DNA of 64,000 nucleotides from Nitratifractor salsuginis DSM 16511 (GCF_000186245.1 NC_014935.1:1922001-1986000); one strand, 5' to 3'. Positions 35,480-45,179 are shown, counted from the first letter of the stretch. Numbers and translations: made by a program. The notes: generated by a model from the letters alone, not told the origin.

Positions 35480-35652
35480 CCAAAAGGGTTAAGGGCACCT
35501 CTGAAGCCCCTGGATGTGCATCACATCACCGGCTTTTGTCTAAGCAAGGCGCACTTTTAAAGTCCTGACCATAGCCAAGTCGAAAAAGTGCAACGACGCA
35601 TAGGCGAAAGCTGGTGAATGCCAAAAGGGTGGGCTTTAGATGCACCTTTGGG
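35480..35652. repeat. Imperfect inverted-repeat element containing a 10-bp direct repeat (MITE-like)
   Basis: Between gltX and pglF, the segment beginning CACCGGCTTTTGTCTAAGC (35526) is an imperfect inverted copy of the segment ending GGCGAAAGCTGGTG (35616), about 33 bases per arm. A weaker outer pairing extends to about 35493 and 35652. The perfect 10-mer CCAAAAGGGT occurs at 35480-35489 and 35621-35630, bracketing the inner arms like a target-site duplication. The last four pglF codons and its stop lie in the right outer arm. There is no internal ORF. Confidence 0.5.
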
Positions 35653-37429
35653 AAGGAGTGTATTCGGGAACAATCTCTTTGAGTAAGACCCGCTTATCTT
35701 TCGCCTCCAATAGGTGCCGGATATCTGCGCGGAGCTTTTCGATGGGATAGTTGCTCCGTCCCGCCACATAGATCGACTCGTAACGGGTCTTGCACTCGGC
35801 ATCATTAATCAAAAGCTCTTCGTAGAGTTTTTCTCCCGGGCGCAATCCGGTGTAGACGATATCCACCTCCCCCTCTTTACCGTAGAGGCGGATCATTTTC
35901 CGGGCCAGATCGACGATCTTGACCGGCTCCCCCATATCGAGGATAAAGAGTTCTCCCCCCTGGGCCATCGCCGCCGCCTGCAAAACCAGTTGACACGCTT
36001 CGGGGATCAGCATAAAATAGCGGGTCATCTCCGGATGGGTCACCGTCACCGGACCGCCCGCTTCGATCTGGGCTTTGAATTTGGGGACCACACTTCCGCT
36101 GGAACCCAGGACGTTCCCGAAACGTACCGAAACGATCTCTGTCCTGTCATTGGGAACATTCTGGGCATAAAGCTCGATGATCCGCTTGGTGGCCCCCATC
36201 ACATTCGTCGGGCGCACCGCTTTGTCGCTGGAGATATTCACCACTTTCTCCACCCCGTAGCGGATGCTCAGATCGATGACATTCATCGCTCCCAGAATAT
36301 TGTTCTCTATCGCTGTATCGGGATTGAGCTCACAGAGGGGCACATGTTTGAAGGCAGCGGCGTGGATGACAACGTCGGGGTGCTCCGCTTTGAAAACCTC
36401 CTCCAGCCGTTCCCTGTCCAGCACAGAAACCAGGCGGGGAACGATCCGATCCTTTTCCAACTCTTCGCTGATGCGGTAGAGATTGTATTCCGAATTCTCC
36501 ACCAGAATCAGACGCTTCGCCCCATAAGCGAGACACTGACGGCAAATTTCACTTCCGATACTCCCCCCGGCGCCGGTGATGAGAATCCTTTTTCCCTGAA
36601 GAAATGCCCCGATGGCCTCCCGGTCCAGATCCTTGGGCCGACGGGCAAGCAGCTCTTCGATGGGAATCTCTTCCAAACGCTCCTTCCCCTCACCCAGAAG
36701 ACGAATTTTCTTGATCTCCCGGACCCCCAGATTTTCAAGACGTTCGATCAGACGGTTGAGCTCTTTCGCTTCCAGTTCCTCCGCGACGATCACCGTATGG
36801 ATCCGGTAACGTCCGATCAGTTCTTCAAGCCGGTCCGGAGCGTATATCCTCAGATTTTCAATGCGGCTTCCCTCCAGACCGGGGTCCTTCCAGGCGACAA
36901 TCGCCTCCGGCTTGTAAGCAGATTCGGCCTGGGTGACCGCCTTGATCACAGCGGGACCACCTCCACCCGTCCCCACAATCAGGGTCGGTTTGTACCCGCC
37001 ACGTATCCCCGATTCCATCAGCACCCTTTTGGCCATACGCAGACCGCTCAGGAGCAGGAAAGAGAGGAAAAAGTCGATGATAAAAACACTTCTAGGAAAG
37101 GGCAGGAAGTCGCTACGGAAAAAATAGAGAACAATACCGAAGAGTCCATAAGCCACGATGTGGGCTTCCAGCACACGCCGCACATCTCCTAAACCGAAAA
37201 AACGCCAGACAATTCGATACTGCCCCCGCCAAGCCATTGCCGCGATCTTCAGAGCCGTTAGCACGGTATAAATGAGCCAAAAGTGGTCCAAATATTTGGG
37301 AGGAATATGAAAATTGAAACGGAGAAGATAGGCGCTGTAGAGTGTAAATAATGAGAGTAGGATATCCGCCAATAGAAAAAAGATGAAGCGTTTTCCGGCA
37401 GTAGGATGCAGCCACTTTTCCAGGTTCAT
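35636..37429 (-). CDS. pglF: UDP-sugar 4,6-dehydratase, PglF/CapD type
   Basis: Membrane-bound dehydratase of about 597 residues that converts UDP-GlcNAc to the 4-keto-6-deoxy sugar for bacillosamine-type glycans. It has four to five N-terminal membrane helices, a CoA-binding-like domain (PTLIVGTGGGG) and an SDR domain (ITGAGGSIGSEICRQ, about 296-310; SSDKAVRPTNVMGATKR). The ATG at 37427-37429 overlaps the pglE stop by 4 bases. The open frame reaching 37678 reads through pglE and is not real. It is the final gene of the glycosylation operon. Confidence 0.92.
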   Translation of the reverse strand: MNLEKWLHPTAGKRFIFFLLADILLSLFTLYSAYLLRFNFHIPPKYLDHFWLIYTVLTALKIAAMAWRGQYRIVWRFFGLGDVRRVLEAHIVAYGLFGIVLYFFRSDFLPFPRSVFIIDFFLSFLLLSGLRMAKRVLMESGIRGGYKPTLIVGTGGGGPAVIKAVTQAESAYKPEAIVAWKDPGLEGSRIENLRIYAPDRLEELIGRYRIHTVIVAEELEAKELNRLIERLENLGVREIKKIRLLGEGKERLEEIPIEELLARRPKDLDREAIGAFLQGKRILITGAGGSIGSEICRQCLAYGAKRLILVENSEYNLYRISEELEKDRIVPRLVSVLDRERLEEVFKAEHPDVVIHAAAFKHVPLCELNPDTAIENNILGAMNVIDLSIRYGVEKVVNISSDKAVRPTNVMGATKRIIELYAQNVPNDRTEIVSVRFGNVLGSSGSVVPKFKAQIEAGGPVTVTHPEMTRYFMLIPEACQLVLQAAAMAQGGELFILDMGEPVKIVDLARKMIRLYGKEGEVDIVYTGLRPGEKLYEELLINDAECKTRYESIYVAGRSNYPIEKLRADIRHLLEAKDKRVLLKEIVPEYTPSQRCI

Positions 37430-38523
37430 ACCAACTCCCGCCGCAAGACCGACGCCACCCGTTCCACATCTTCTCGGCCCATCGCGGTTCCGCTGGGCAG
37501 ACAGAGTCCTCGTGCGAAAAGTTCCTCGCTCACTGCTCCCCCGTAACATTTTGCCCCGGCGAAGAGGGGCTGGCGGTGCATCGGTTTCCAGAGAAGACGC
37601 GCCTCGATATTCGCCTCTTCCAAGGCTTGAATGATCCGCATCGGATCCCCCTGGGCCAAGGTCAGGGTTGTCAGCCATCGGTTGCCCCGGCTACCGGGGA
37701 TCTCAGGCATCCATTCGATCCCCTCCAAATCACTGAGTGCCTCCCGGTACCACTCGAAGATCTGCCGCTTCTCCTCGATCCGCTCCGGCAAAATTTCCAT
37801 TTGCCCCACACCGATAGCCGCCAGGACATTGCTCATACGGTAGTTGTATCCCAATTCTTCGTGCTCATACCAGGGAAAAGGCTCCCTCGCCTGAGTGGCA
37901 AGTTTTCTCGCATGGGCGATCGCCTCTTCTTCATCGGAGACCAGCATCCCTCCACCACTGGTGGTGATGATCTTGTTGCCGTTGAAAGAATAGATTCCGA
38001 AGCGGCCGAAGGTCCCACTCTGGCGTCCATTCAGTGTAGCCCCCAGGCTTTCGGCCGCATCTTCGATCAGAGTGACTCCGTGGGCTTCACAAAGCTCGGC
38101 GATTTGATCTACCTTGGCACATTGGCCATAGAGATGGGTCAGAATGAAAGCCTTGGGTTTCTCCCGCAGGATCGCCTCTTCCACCAGCTTGGGATCGGCA
38201 TTCCAATGCTTGTCGGAATCGACAAAGACCGGCTCGGCCCCCTGATAGAGGATCGGAGCTACCGATCCGACAAACGTAAAAGTCGAGGCGAGCACCCGGT
38301 CCCCCTCTCCCACTCCGGTGAGGCGCAGGGCCAAATGAATCGCCGCCGTCCCCGATGAGAGCGCCGCTGCAGCCTTTACCCCGGAAAAAGAAGCAACCGC
38401 CTCCTCGAAGCGATCCACGAAGGCCCCCAGCGGCGCGATGTAGTTGCTTTCGAAAGCCTCTTGGATATAACGAAGTTCATTCCCACCCATATGAGGAGGA
38501 GAGAGGTAAAGACGTTTAGACAT
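37426..38523 (-). CDS. pglE: PLP-dependent sugar aminotransferase, PglE-like
   Basis: DegT/DnrJ/EryC1/StrS family, about 365 residues. It aminates the PglF product at C4. The PLP lysine is in SFNGNKIITTSGGGM (about 181-195), and the N-terminal YLSPPHMGGNELRYIQEAF is typical. The ATG at 38521-38523 follows AAAGGGTGG and overlaps pglC by 8 bases. There is no pglD acetyltransferase gene between pglC and pglE, in contrast to Campylobacter jejuni. Confidence 0.9.
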   Translation of the reverse strand: MSKRLYLSPPHMGGNELRYIQEAFESNYIAPLGAFVDRFEEAVASFSGVKAAAALSSGTAAIHLALRLTGVGEGDRVLASTFTFVGSVAPILYQGAEPVFVDSDKHWNADPKLVEEAILREKPKAFILTHLYGQCAKVDQIAELCEAHGVTLIEDAAESLGATLNGRQSGTFGRFGIYSFNGNKIITTSGGGMLVSDEEEAIAHARKLATQAREPFPWYEHEELGYNYRMSNVLAAIGVGQMEILPERIEEKRQIFEWYREALSDLEGIEWMPEIPGSRGNRWLTTLTLAQGDPMRIIQALEEANIEARLLWKPMHRQPLFAGAKCYGGAVSEELFARGLCLPSGTAMGREDVERVASVLRRELV

Positions 38524-39124
38524 GGCCACCCTTTATTGTCTGCCATAGAATGGACAAATCTTTCCTGATCGACCACTCTTCGAGATATTGACGGTTGATC
38601 CGGACCTTTTCAGGCCAGATCACTTCGCGATTGTGACGCTCCGGATCTTCTACTCTGGCCAGAAGCTCCTCCTCGTTTCGAAACCTCAGCGATGCCGGGC
38701 CGGTGATCCCGGGAGGTACGGAGAGGATGATTCGATCCTCTCCCTCCAATCGATCGGCAAAACCCGGCACATCGGGACGAGGGCCCACCAGGCTCATCTC
38801 CCCTTTTAAGACATTGAAGATTTGCGGCAACTCGTCGATCTTGAGACGGCGAAAGATTTTTCCACTCCGGGTAATCCGGGGATCGATCCCGGTTGTCACC
38901 GTCGAATCGAATCCTTCGATTTGCTTCATCGTTCTAATCTTGATAAGACGAAAAGGGCGTCCCCCTTCTCCAATCCTCTCCTGAAGGAAAAACCCGTTTT
39001 CTCCCGTTTCAAGAGCAGCGATGACCCACGCCACAGCAATCACGGGAAGCAGCGCAGGAAGGAGCAGGAGTGAGAACGACAAATCAAAGAGCCTTTTAAT
39101 TCGCCTTTTATGCCGTGTAAACAT
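38516..39124 (-). CDS. pglC: Initiating phosphoglycosyltransferase, PglC-like
   Basis: Monotopic bacterial sugar transferase of about 202 residues. It moves sugar-1-phosphate from a UDP-sugar to undecaprenyl phosphate. Seen are an N-terminal re-entrant hydrophobic segment (about 12-35), LIKIRTM, the catalytic RRLKIDELPQIFNVLKGEMSLVGPRP (Asp-Glu dyad in DELPQ) and PPGITGPASL. The start is either the ATG at 39124 or the GTG at 39130. It overlaps pglE and lies against pglB. Confidence 0.93.
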   Translation of the reverse strand: MFTRHKRRIKRLFDLSFSLLLLPALLPVIAVAWVIAALETGENGFFLQERIGEGGRPFRLIKIRTMKQIEGFDSTVTTGIDPRITRSGKIFRRLKIDELPQIFNVLKGEMSLVGPRPDVPGFADRLEGEDRIILSVPPGITGPASLRFRNEEELLARVEDPERHNREVIWPEKVRINRQYLEEWSIRKDLSILWQTIKGGHV

Positions 39125-39126
39125 CC

Positions 39127-41244
39127 TCACCTCTTGAGACGATAGATCCGGGTATAGGGAGAAAGAACAACCGGCTCGAACAAACGATCATCATAATTGC
39201 CCAACATAAACATTTGCACATAGAGCGACCTAAAGGTTTGATTGTCCATCAAAATGATCCGGCGGTAGCTCTTCAGATAAACGGCACTGTATTTCCCCTC
39301 CGGACGATAGTTAAAGGTCTCTGTCTTGATCTTCATGTCCTTCTGCAGGGCCGCTACTGCCAAACGTTTTAACGGAATCTTTTTCTCTCGCCCCTCAAGA
39401 AGATATCCCGATTTCAGATCAAGGAGAAGGCCATTGGAGAGTCGGATCATATCTCCCTCCCCTCCAATAGGGGTCGTCGTCATAAACAAAGGTTTCCTCA
39501 GAGCTTTTCCTGTCTTCAGATCCAGGTCGCCGAAGAGCATAACCGTCGGGAAGATCCCCATCATCCGATAGGGAAGATAGAGATAGATTTCCCGACTCTT
39601 TTTTGGAAGGGGATACGAATCGGCAGCCAAACGGTCGAGTAGCAGGCTCGGATCATTCTTGGAAAAAATCCTAGGGGCCACTTTTCGATGTTCGGGGTCC
39701 GTGACATAACTCTCAACTGCCAAGCGTGCCAAATTCGCCGCCAAAGTCGGAGAATCGGTCTGAAGGATTTTCGAAACGATAAAATTGTCTTCGTCGTGTT
39801 TCCCGCCATCGATGAGCGTACAGGTATCGGAGTAGAACCAGATCGGATAGCCATAATCCCACCAAGAAATCGTATAGTCCCGGGAAGAGGCATTCCGATC
39901 CAGTTTCACCAAATCTTTCACCTCGTCCCGGTTAAACACTGTAGGGACTTTATATCCGATGATATGTGTAATATTGGGGTAAAGCATCGCGAGTGTGGCA
40001 ATAACAGGCAGTCCGAGTGCCAGGCGACGATCTTTGAGCTGCTCTCCAATCCACACAAAGAGATAAACCGCCGCCAATGCCGCCACAGGAACCGCATAAA
40101 CGGTAAAACGCAAACCACCCCACCAGGCAAAGAAGCCGATTCCCATCAATGGCAACGATAAAACGAAAGGCCGATATTTCCAAAGCAGCAGCAAATAACC
40201 GATCAGCGCGAGGAAAAAGGCAGGAATCGATCCGCTGATACGATCGGCAAAAATTTCAAAGGGGATCCTCCCGGCCTCCCGAACCGTCTGATTGACCGCA
40301 AAGAAGTGTAGTTTCCCTTCGGTATTGGTTCCGGTAACCACATAGGTTTGGACCTTGTGCCAGATCAGAGGGAAGACATCCCCCAGGACCAGAAAGAGCA
40401 CAAAAAGTCCCCCAGCACTCCAAATGAGTTTTTGAAGTGGAATGTTCGCCCGGCACAGAAAAATATAGAGCCCTCCGATCAGGAGCAGATGAACCCCATA
40501 CTCCCAGGGAACCGGAAGTTTGAACGGGGTCAGAGCAACGAAGACAAGGATCAGAGATTCATAGGTCACCCGCTCTTTTCGATGCTGCCAAATGAGATAG
40601 GCGGCATAAATCAAGCCCATCGCGAAAACGATCGCCCTCCCCTGATCATAGAGAAAAGGATAAAGAGCAATAGCGATCGCAGCGTAAAGGGCAGTCTGAA
40701 GCCGAAAGTCGACAACACTCTTCATCAAAAAATAGAGAATGAACATCGGCGCCATAGCGCTGAACATATCTGTATCGTAATAACCGAACATCGTGCGGTT
40801 GTAGTAACTCCAGGTGATCGAAGCCAGCAAAGCCGCCAAAAATCCCCAAAGAGTCCGGCCGAACAAGCTTCCGATGAGGACCACAGGGATGACAACCAAT
40901 GAAGAAATGAAACCGGAAAGGTAGAGAATAACCGTCTCTAGACTTAAATGGGTCCATTTGACGATCCACGTACTGATCGCCACAAGGCCGTAATCCCAGA
41001 ACCGGGGAATTCTCGGGTTATTTATATGCATTCCATAGAGTGCTTGCTGCACTCCCGAAGCAAAGAAATAACCGTCGTTGGTATTGATCATCAATTGACC
41101 ATTCCAGAAAAACTCGGGATGCCGGATGGCCCACTGTATCCATATAAAACGTACGACCACACTAAAGAAGTAGGCTATCGCTATCAATAAAAGCAATTTC
41201 CCATTATGGATTCTTCCTTGGTGACTTTCATTCCAAAATTTCAT
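39127..41244 (-). CDS. pglB: Oligosaccharyltransferase PglB (STT3 family)
   Basis: Transfers lipid-linked glycan to Asn in D/E-x-N-x-S/T sequons in the periplasm. 705 residues, close to the 713 of C. jejuni. It has about 11-13 membrane helices, then a periplasmic domain. The first catalytic loop has NTNDGYFFASG (about 54-64), then GYYDTDMFS (about 154-162), and the hallmark WWDYGYP lies near 459-465. The ATG overlaps the stop of the GT2 gene by 4 bases. Confidence 0.95.
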   Translation of the reverse strand: MKFWNESHQGRIHNGKLLLLIAIAYFFSVVVRFIWIQWAIRHPEFFWNGQLMINTNDGYFFASGVQQALYGMHINNPRIPRFWDYGLVAISTWIVKWTHLSLETVILYLSGFISSLVVIPVVLIGSLFGRTLWGFLAALLASITWSYYNRTMFGYYDTDMFSAMAPMFILYFLMKSVVDFRLQTALYAAIAIALYPFLYDQGRAIVFAMGLIYAAYLIWQHRKERVTYESLILVFVALTPFKLPVPWEYGVHLLLIGGLYIFLCRANIPLQKLIWSAGGLFVLFLVLGDVFPLIWHKVQTYVVTGTNTEGKLHFFAVNQTVREAGRIPFEIFADRISGSIPAFFLALIGYLLLLWKYRPFVLSLPLMGIGFFAWWGGLRFTVYAVPVAALAAVYLFVWIGEQLKDRRLALGLPVIATLAMLYPNITHIIGYKVPTVFNRDEVKDLVKLDRNASSRDYTISWWDYGYPIWFYSDTCTLIDGGKHDEDNFIVSKILQTDSPTLAANLARLAVESYVTDPEHRKVAPRIFSKNDPSLLLDRLAADSYPLPKKSREIYLYLPYRMMGIFPTVMLFGDLDLKTGKALRKPLFMTTTPIGGEGDMIRLSNGLLLDLKSGYLLEGREKKIPLKRLAVAALQKDMKIKTETFNYRPEGKYSAVYLKSYRRIILMDNQTFRSLYVQMFMLGNYDDRLFEPVVLSPYTRIYRLKR

Positions 41245-42050
41245 CGTAGCCTCTTGTATAAATATCGTTTGACACTTCCTGGAGAGATATTGACCAGAAA
41301 AAGAGCCAAGGCATAAAGATAAGCATCAAAATTATAGCCTAGCGTCCGTATTACTTCGATTCGGTCACGAAAATCACGCCAAGCCTTCTTGATGCCTCCC
41401 CTGCGGTCAAAAAAAGAGGGGCTGACCCGAACCCGAACAAGCACCTCGGGGATATTGGCGAAACGACATCCATCCTCAAAACCCTTCATCCACATTAAGG
41501 TATCTTCATTCCGCAGTGATTTCGTGGGGTAGAACCCCGCTTTTTCGAAAAATGTGCGACGGTAGAAAGCGGTGACATGCGCCAATGGCACCCTCTTTTT
41601 GAAAAAACAATACATTTCATCGTGAGTCAGAGGATAGGTTACCTTTTTTATGTACTCACCATCATCAGAAAACTCCTCAATATATCCCCCCACTACGTCG
41701 ATATCAGGATGAGCCTCCATAAAATTAAACTGTTTTTCTATACGGTAAGGCATAGATATATCATCTGCGTCCATTCTGGCAATATACTTATATTTATCTA
41801 CAGCCAACTTAAGTAAACTGTTGAGGCTATAAGCCAAACCAAGATTTTTTTTATTTTCTCCAATAAATTTAATATTTCCTTTTTTAAATTCAGAATAAAG
41901 GAAATTTTTTATATTTTCATTAATTTGACCATCAATCCATATATGGATATCGGCTTTAATGGTCTGCTCATATAGGCTTCCTAATGATTCTCTTAGAAGA
42001 GGCAAGCTGTCCCCTTTATAAACGCTCATTATAACAACTATACTTTTCAT
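41241..42050 (-). CDS. Family 2 glycosyltransferase
   Basis: GT-A fold glycosyltransferase of 269 residues. N-terminal VVIMSVYKGD (about 4-13), the metal-binding DxD in RMDADDISMPYRI (about 92-104), and LRNEDTLMWMKGF as acceptor region. Probably adds a sugar to the lipid-linked oligosaccharide (inference from location). The 5' half of the gene is clearly more AT-rich than pglB, marking the edge of an AT-rich island. It overlaps both neighbours by 4 bases. Confidence 0.88.
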   Translation of the reverse strand: MKSIVVIMSVYKGDSLPLLRESLGSLYEQTIKADIHIWIDGQINENIKNFLYSEFKKGNIKFIGENKKNLGLAYSLNSLLKLAVDKYKYIARMDADDISMPYRIEKQFNFMEAHPDIDVVGGYIEEFSDDGEYIKKVTYPLTHDEMYCFFKKRVPLAHVTAFYRRTFFEKAGFYPTKSLRNEDTLMWMKGFEDGCRFANIPEVLVRVRVSPSFFDRRGGIKKAWRDFRDRIEVIRTLGYNFDAYLYALALFLVNISPGSVKRYLYKRLR

Positions 42051-43084
42051 AATTCAAAACTTGCTTTCTCTGGGAATTTATCTTCTAAAAAATTTGTCAA
42101 TTTCTTTAAAATATCATCAGACTCTTCATCTCTATAGTTGTCATAAATAGAAACAAAATTAAAATTAGCATCTTTTAATTCTTCCAAGATGGACTCAAGA
42201 GCTGTATAAGAAGTGATATTGGCATAGTAAAAATCATTATATTTATATGGATAAAATTTTCCGGTTGCTAAATGATAATATCTATAAAGATATTGAGTTA
42301 AATCATTGTCGCTCCTAAATCTATTCTTGGAACACTCAAGCATGGGTTTTTTGAATCTTTCATAGACCTCTTTGAGAACTGAGAGAGTGTATGGCTGTGC
42401 ATTATGCCAGTGGGATATAAAAAAATATCTCCTATATAAGTTAAGTAATAGAAAATTACTTATTTTATCCTTCATGGAATAAGTAGGATTAAAAAATACA
42501 TTCCTCTTGTCTTTTATTTTACTTGGGGTGGTTATAGAATTTATTAGTTTAATATTATTATTAAGGGATTTTACCCAGCTTGAGTCATCTCTTAAAAATT
42601 GATATATCCTATTTCTCGGAATCCAGCCGTGCACCAGAAAATCAACAGGTTTATCATCCACAAAAAATCTATCTTTAGTAAGTCTATTAAATATAAGAAA
42701 ATCATCATTTAAATAAATAAACTTTTCACTGACATTTTTTAGGTTTGCCAAATTCATTTCTATTGAAGAAGAATTGAAAGTAGGTAAATGGGTTTTATCA
42801 AAATACAATTCTTCATGTATTATAAGATTTATTTTCGGATGATCGAAATTCAACCATTCCGGCTTCTGCCCATTTGTTATCAAATGTATTTTATTATACC
42901 AAGGGCAATATTTTTCTATACTTCTCAAGGCATATTTAAGTGTCTTTGTGTCCCTGTATCTAATGATACCTTTATCATTATCATACATATTGCACAAATC
43001 AGGAGAATAATAGTCTTTTGATTTTTGCCAATCCTTATCATTTGCATCAACCCAAGGCAATACAAAATCTATTTCGTCAGACAT
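42047..43084 (-). CDS. Stealth-family sugar-1-phosphate transferase (copy 1)
   Basis: 345 residues with the Stealth conserved regions: CR1 IDFVLPWVDANDKDW (about 5-19), CR2 with KFIYLNDDFLIFNR (about 121-134) preceded by FNSSSIEMNL, CR3 FISHWHNAQPYTL and CR4 FRSDNDLTQYLYRYY. Stealth proteins are hexose-1-phosphoryl transferases that make phosphodiester-linked polysaccharides such as capsules, and include the GlcNAc-1-phosphotransferase of eukaryotes. Very AT-rich. The ATG follows AGAGGATGAATA. A 50-base spacer with a TATAAT separates it from the GT4 gene. Confidence 0.87.
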   Translation of the reverse strand: MSDEIDFVLPWVDANDKDWQKSKDYYSPDLCNMYDNDKGIIRYRDTKTLKYALRSIEKYCPWYNKIHLITNGQKPEWLNFDHPKINLIIHEELYFDKTHLPTFNSSSIEMNLANLKNVSEKFIYLNDDFLIFNRLTKDRFFVDDKPVDFLVHGWIPRNRIYQFLRDDSSWVKSLNNNIKLINSITTPSKIKDKRNVFFNPTYSMKDKISNFLLLNLYRRYFFISHWHNAQPYTLSVLKEVYERFKKPMLECSKNRFRSDNDLTQYLYRYYHLATGKFYPYKYNDFYYANITSYTALESILEELKDANFNFVSIYDNYRDEESDDILKKLTNFLEDKFPEKASFEL

Positions 43085-43134
43085 TATTCATCCTCTGTTT
43101 TCAACAATTATACATTAGATTTGTTGTCTATTTA

Positions 43135-44178
43135 TCATTTCATCAGCTCCTCATATATTCGCAGATAATTCTCGACCATTTTTTGAGGTGTATATTCCGC
43201 CAAATAACGGGAATGTGCTTTTTGAGCATATCCTGCCCCCACCTGTTCATATCCATCGATAGCCCGCACAAGACTTTCAATATTTTCCAATTCAAAAAAA
43301 CGCACCTCATCTTCGGTAAAGATCTCCCGAAAGAGGGGAATATCCGAACATATAAGCGGCTTTCCCTTGCAAGCGATCTCCTGAAGTGCCAAAGGAAAGC
43401 CCTCAGAGCGGGAAGCAACGATAAAAAAATCTATCTCGGCAATGAACGAAGCGATATCGCTGACATATCCGTGAAACAGAACTCTCTTTTTTACTCCAAG
43501 TGTTTCGGCAAGTGCTTCAAGACTCCTGGTCTCTTCCGTTCTGGCCCCAGCTACGTGAAGCTCATAGCGAGGGAGCTTTGTCAATGCCCGGATAATCTGA
43601 TCGACTCCTTTTCTCCGGTTAAGCCCCCCTGCAGAAGCGATAACTCCGATACGCACCCTCTTCTCAGTGTATATCTTTTTTTTATCACTAATAGGGGAAG
43701 GACACTCAACTCCATTATAGATGCAATAATAATCTCGCTTTTGCCAGAGCTTACGATAATAGGATTCAGCATGGTGAGAAAGAACAACGATTCGATCATA
43801 CCCGTTTGTAGCCCATTCCCAAAGCCAAAGGAGCAACCCTCCCTTCACTTTCCCATAAGAAAATAACAGATCTTCTTTTGCATAATTATGTAAAGTGGTA
43901 ACGGTTTTTGTGCTGCTAAAATTTTTTCGGTGTATTGCGACGAAAAGATCTGCCTTGATCGTGTGTGAATGGACAATATCGAAATTCGAAAAATCTAGAG
44001 GCGAGAAAAAAGAGAGTTTTTTTGTCGGTACAGAAAAATCAAGCTTCTCCCTGTCCGTGCGCTCTTCCAGATAGAAAACAACTACTTCATGTTCCGAAGC
44101 CAGACCATGAGCGAGTTGATGGACCACCTTGATGGGCCCGCTTCGAATCAGAGAGGGAACGACAAAAGCAATTCTCAT
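43135..44178 (-). CDS. Family 4 glycosyltransferase
   Basis: GT-B fold transferase of 347 residues. N-terminal SGPIKVVHQLAHGL (about 13-26), NGVECPSP linker, VASAGGLNRRKGVDQIIRAL-like nucleotide-sugar site, and the C-terminal ASRSEGFPLALQEIACKGKPLICSD (E-x7-E motif). Probably extends the lipid-linked glycan. Overlaps the second Stealth gene by 4 bases. Confidence 0.9.
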   Translation of the reverse strand: MRIAFVVPSLIRSGPIKVVHQLAHGLASEHEVVVFYLEERTDREKLDFSVPTKKLSFFSPLDFSNFDIVHSHTIKADLFVAIHRKNFSSTKTVTTLHNYAKEDLLFSYGKVKGGLLLWLWEWATNGYDRIVVLSHHAESYYRKLWQKRDYYCIYNGVECPSPISDKKKIYTEKRVRIGVIASAGGLNRRKGVDQIIRALTKLPRYELHVAGARTEETRSLEALAETLGVKKRVLFHGYVSDIASFIAEIDFFIVASRSEGFPLALQEIACKGKPLICSDIPLFREIFTEDEVRFFELENIESLVRAIDGYEQVGAGYAQKAHSRYLAEYTPQKMVENYLRIYEELMK

Positions 44179-45179
44179 TGATCCACCTCAAATGATGATG
44201 GCTCAGGCAAAAGCTTGTCAAAAATCTCAATGACCCTTTTTTTGGCCCACTCGAATGATTCTTCCTCCCCAATAGCTTCGCTGTCGTTAAGACATACCAT
44301 TCGGTATCTTCCCGAGAGCAATGCCTCTTCCAGCTCTCCTCGTTCAATCCCTTCGGGTGTTAAGGTTAGATACTTCGTATCTTTCATAGAAACAGGAATA
44401 AAATTTCCTTTTGCAAGCTGCCAATAACGAAAAAGGTATTGATTGACATCTTCACAATCTCGAAAACGGGATCGCATAGTTTTCTCCAGTCTGTCCCTCT
44501 CCAAATCCCACACTTCTTTAAAAGTTGACTTAAGAAAGGGCTGAGGCATATGAGGATCTACAAATCCTGTAAATCTGGGCCAGGGGAGTAATGCCGCATT
44601 CCGGATCATCTCTTTCCCATACAAGAGAGAAAACCACTTGGGCAAGTTCTCTTTTATCGCCTGATGTTTGCTGAAATGTCTATTAAGTATCTCCACGGCA
44701 TTTAATACAAAATGCCCTACACCTATTGAGGATGAGAGTGCATTACTGACTGCCACATCACGTGGCAACCCCCATTTGAAGAATCTCTCCTCTTTTACAG
44801 CCTTTATAATGAATGTATCATCATTGAAGTAAACAAATTGTTCAGATAAATCTCTGATTTTATGCATAGATATTTCCAAAGGGTTGGCATTAAATACCGG
44901 GAGATATTCTTTGTCAATATAGTCCTGATGATTGACAATGTTGATTTTGGGGTGTTCTCTATTTAACCAAGTAGGCAGATGACCGTAACTGACAAAGTGT
45001 ATCTTTCTTACCCAAGGTGTGAACTTTTCAAATGCCCTGAAGATGTATTTAAGATTTTGCCAATCTCTGAAACGAATATTACGGTTATCTCCATTTTCCC
45101 CTGAAAATCTTTCTCTATCTTTTTGCCACTCAGGATCGTTACCATCCACCCACAAGAGAACAAAATCTATGTTACTCAA
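44175..45179 (-). CDS. Stealth-family sugar-1-phosphate transferase (copy 2)
   Basis: About 334 residues. CR1 IDFVLLWVDGNDPEWQKDR, CR2 QFVYFNDDTFIIKAV preceded by FNANPLEISMHKI, CR3 GFVDPHMPQPFLKSTF and CR4 FRDCEDVNQYLFRYWQLA. It is a canonical member and clearly diverged from copy 1, so not a recent duplicate. I chose the TTG at 45177-45179, just after GGAGCGAG, because it overlaps the stop of the upstream gene (TTGAGTAA) and places CR1 at the N-terminus. The longer frame to 45218 is unlikely. Confidence 0.87.
   Translation of the reverse strand: MSNIDFVLLWVDGNDPEWQKDRERFSGENGDNRNIRFRDWQNLKYIFRAFEKFTPWVRKIHFVSYGHLPTWLNREHPKINIVNHQDYIDKEYLPVFNANPLEISMHKIRDLSEQFVYFNDDTFIIKAVKEERFFKWGLPRDVAVSNALSSSIGVGHFVLNAVEILNRHFSKHQAIKENLPKWFSLLYGKEMIRNAALLPWPRFTGFVDPHMPQPFLKSTFKEVWDLERDRLEKTMRSRFRDCEDVNQYLFRYWQLAKGNFIPVSMKDTKYLTLTPEGIERGELEEALLSGRYRMVCLNDSEAIGEEESFEWAKKRVIEIFDKLLPEPSSFEVDQ

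Noticed and set aside
35714-37192. 492-codon plus-strand frame opposite pglF
   Set aside because: Shadow of the dehydratase coding sequence.
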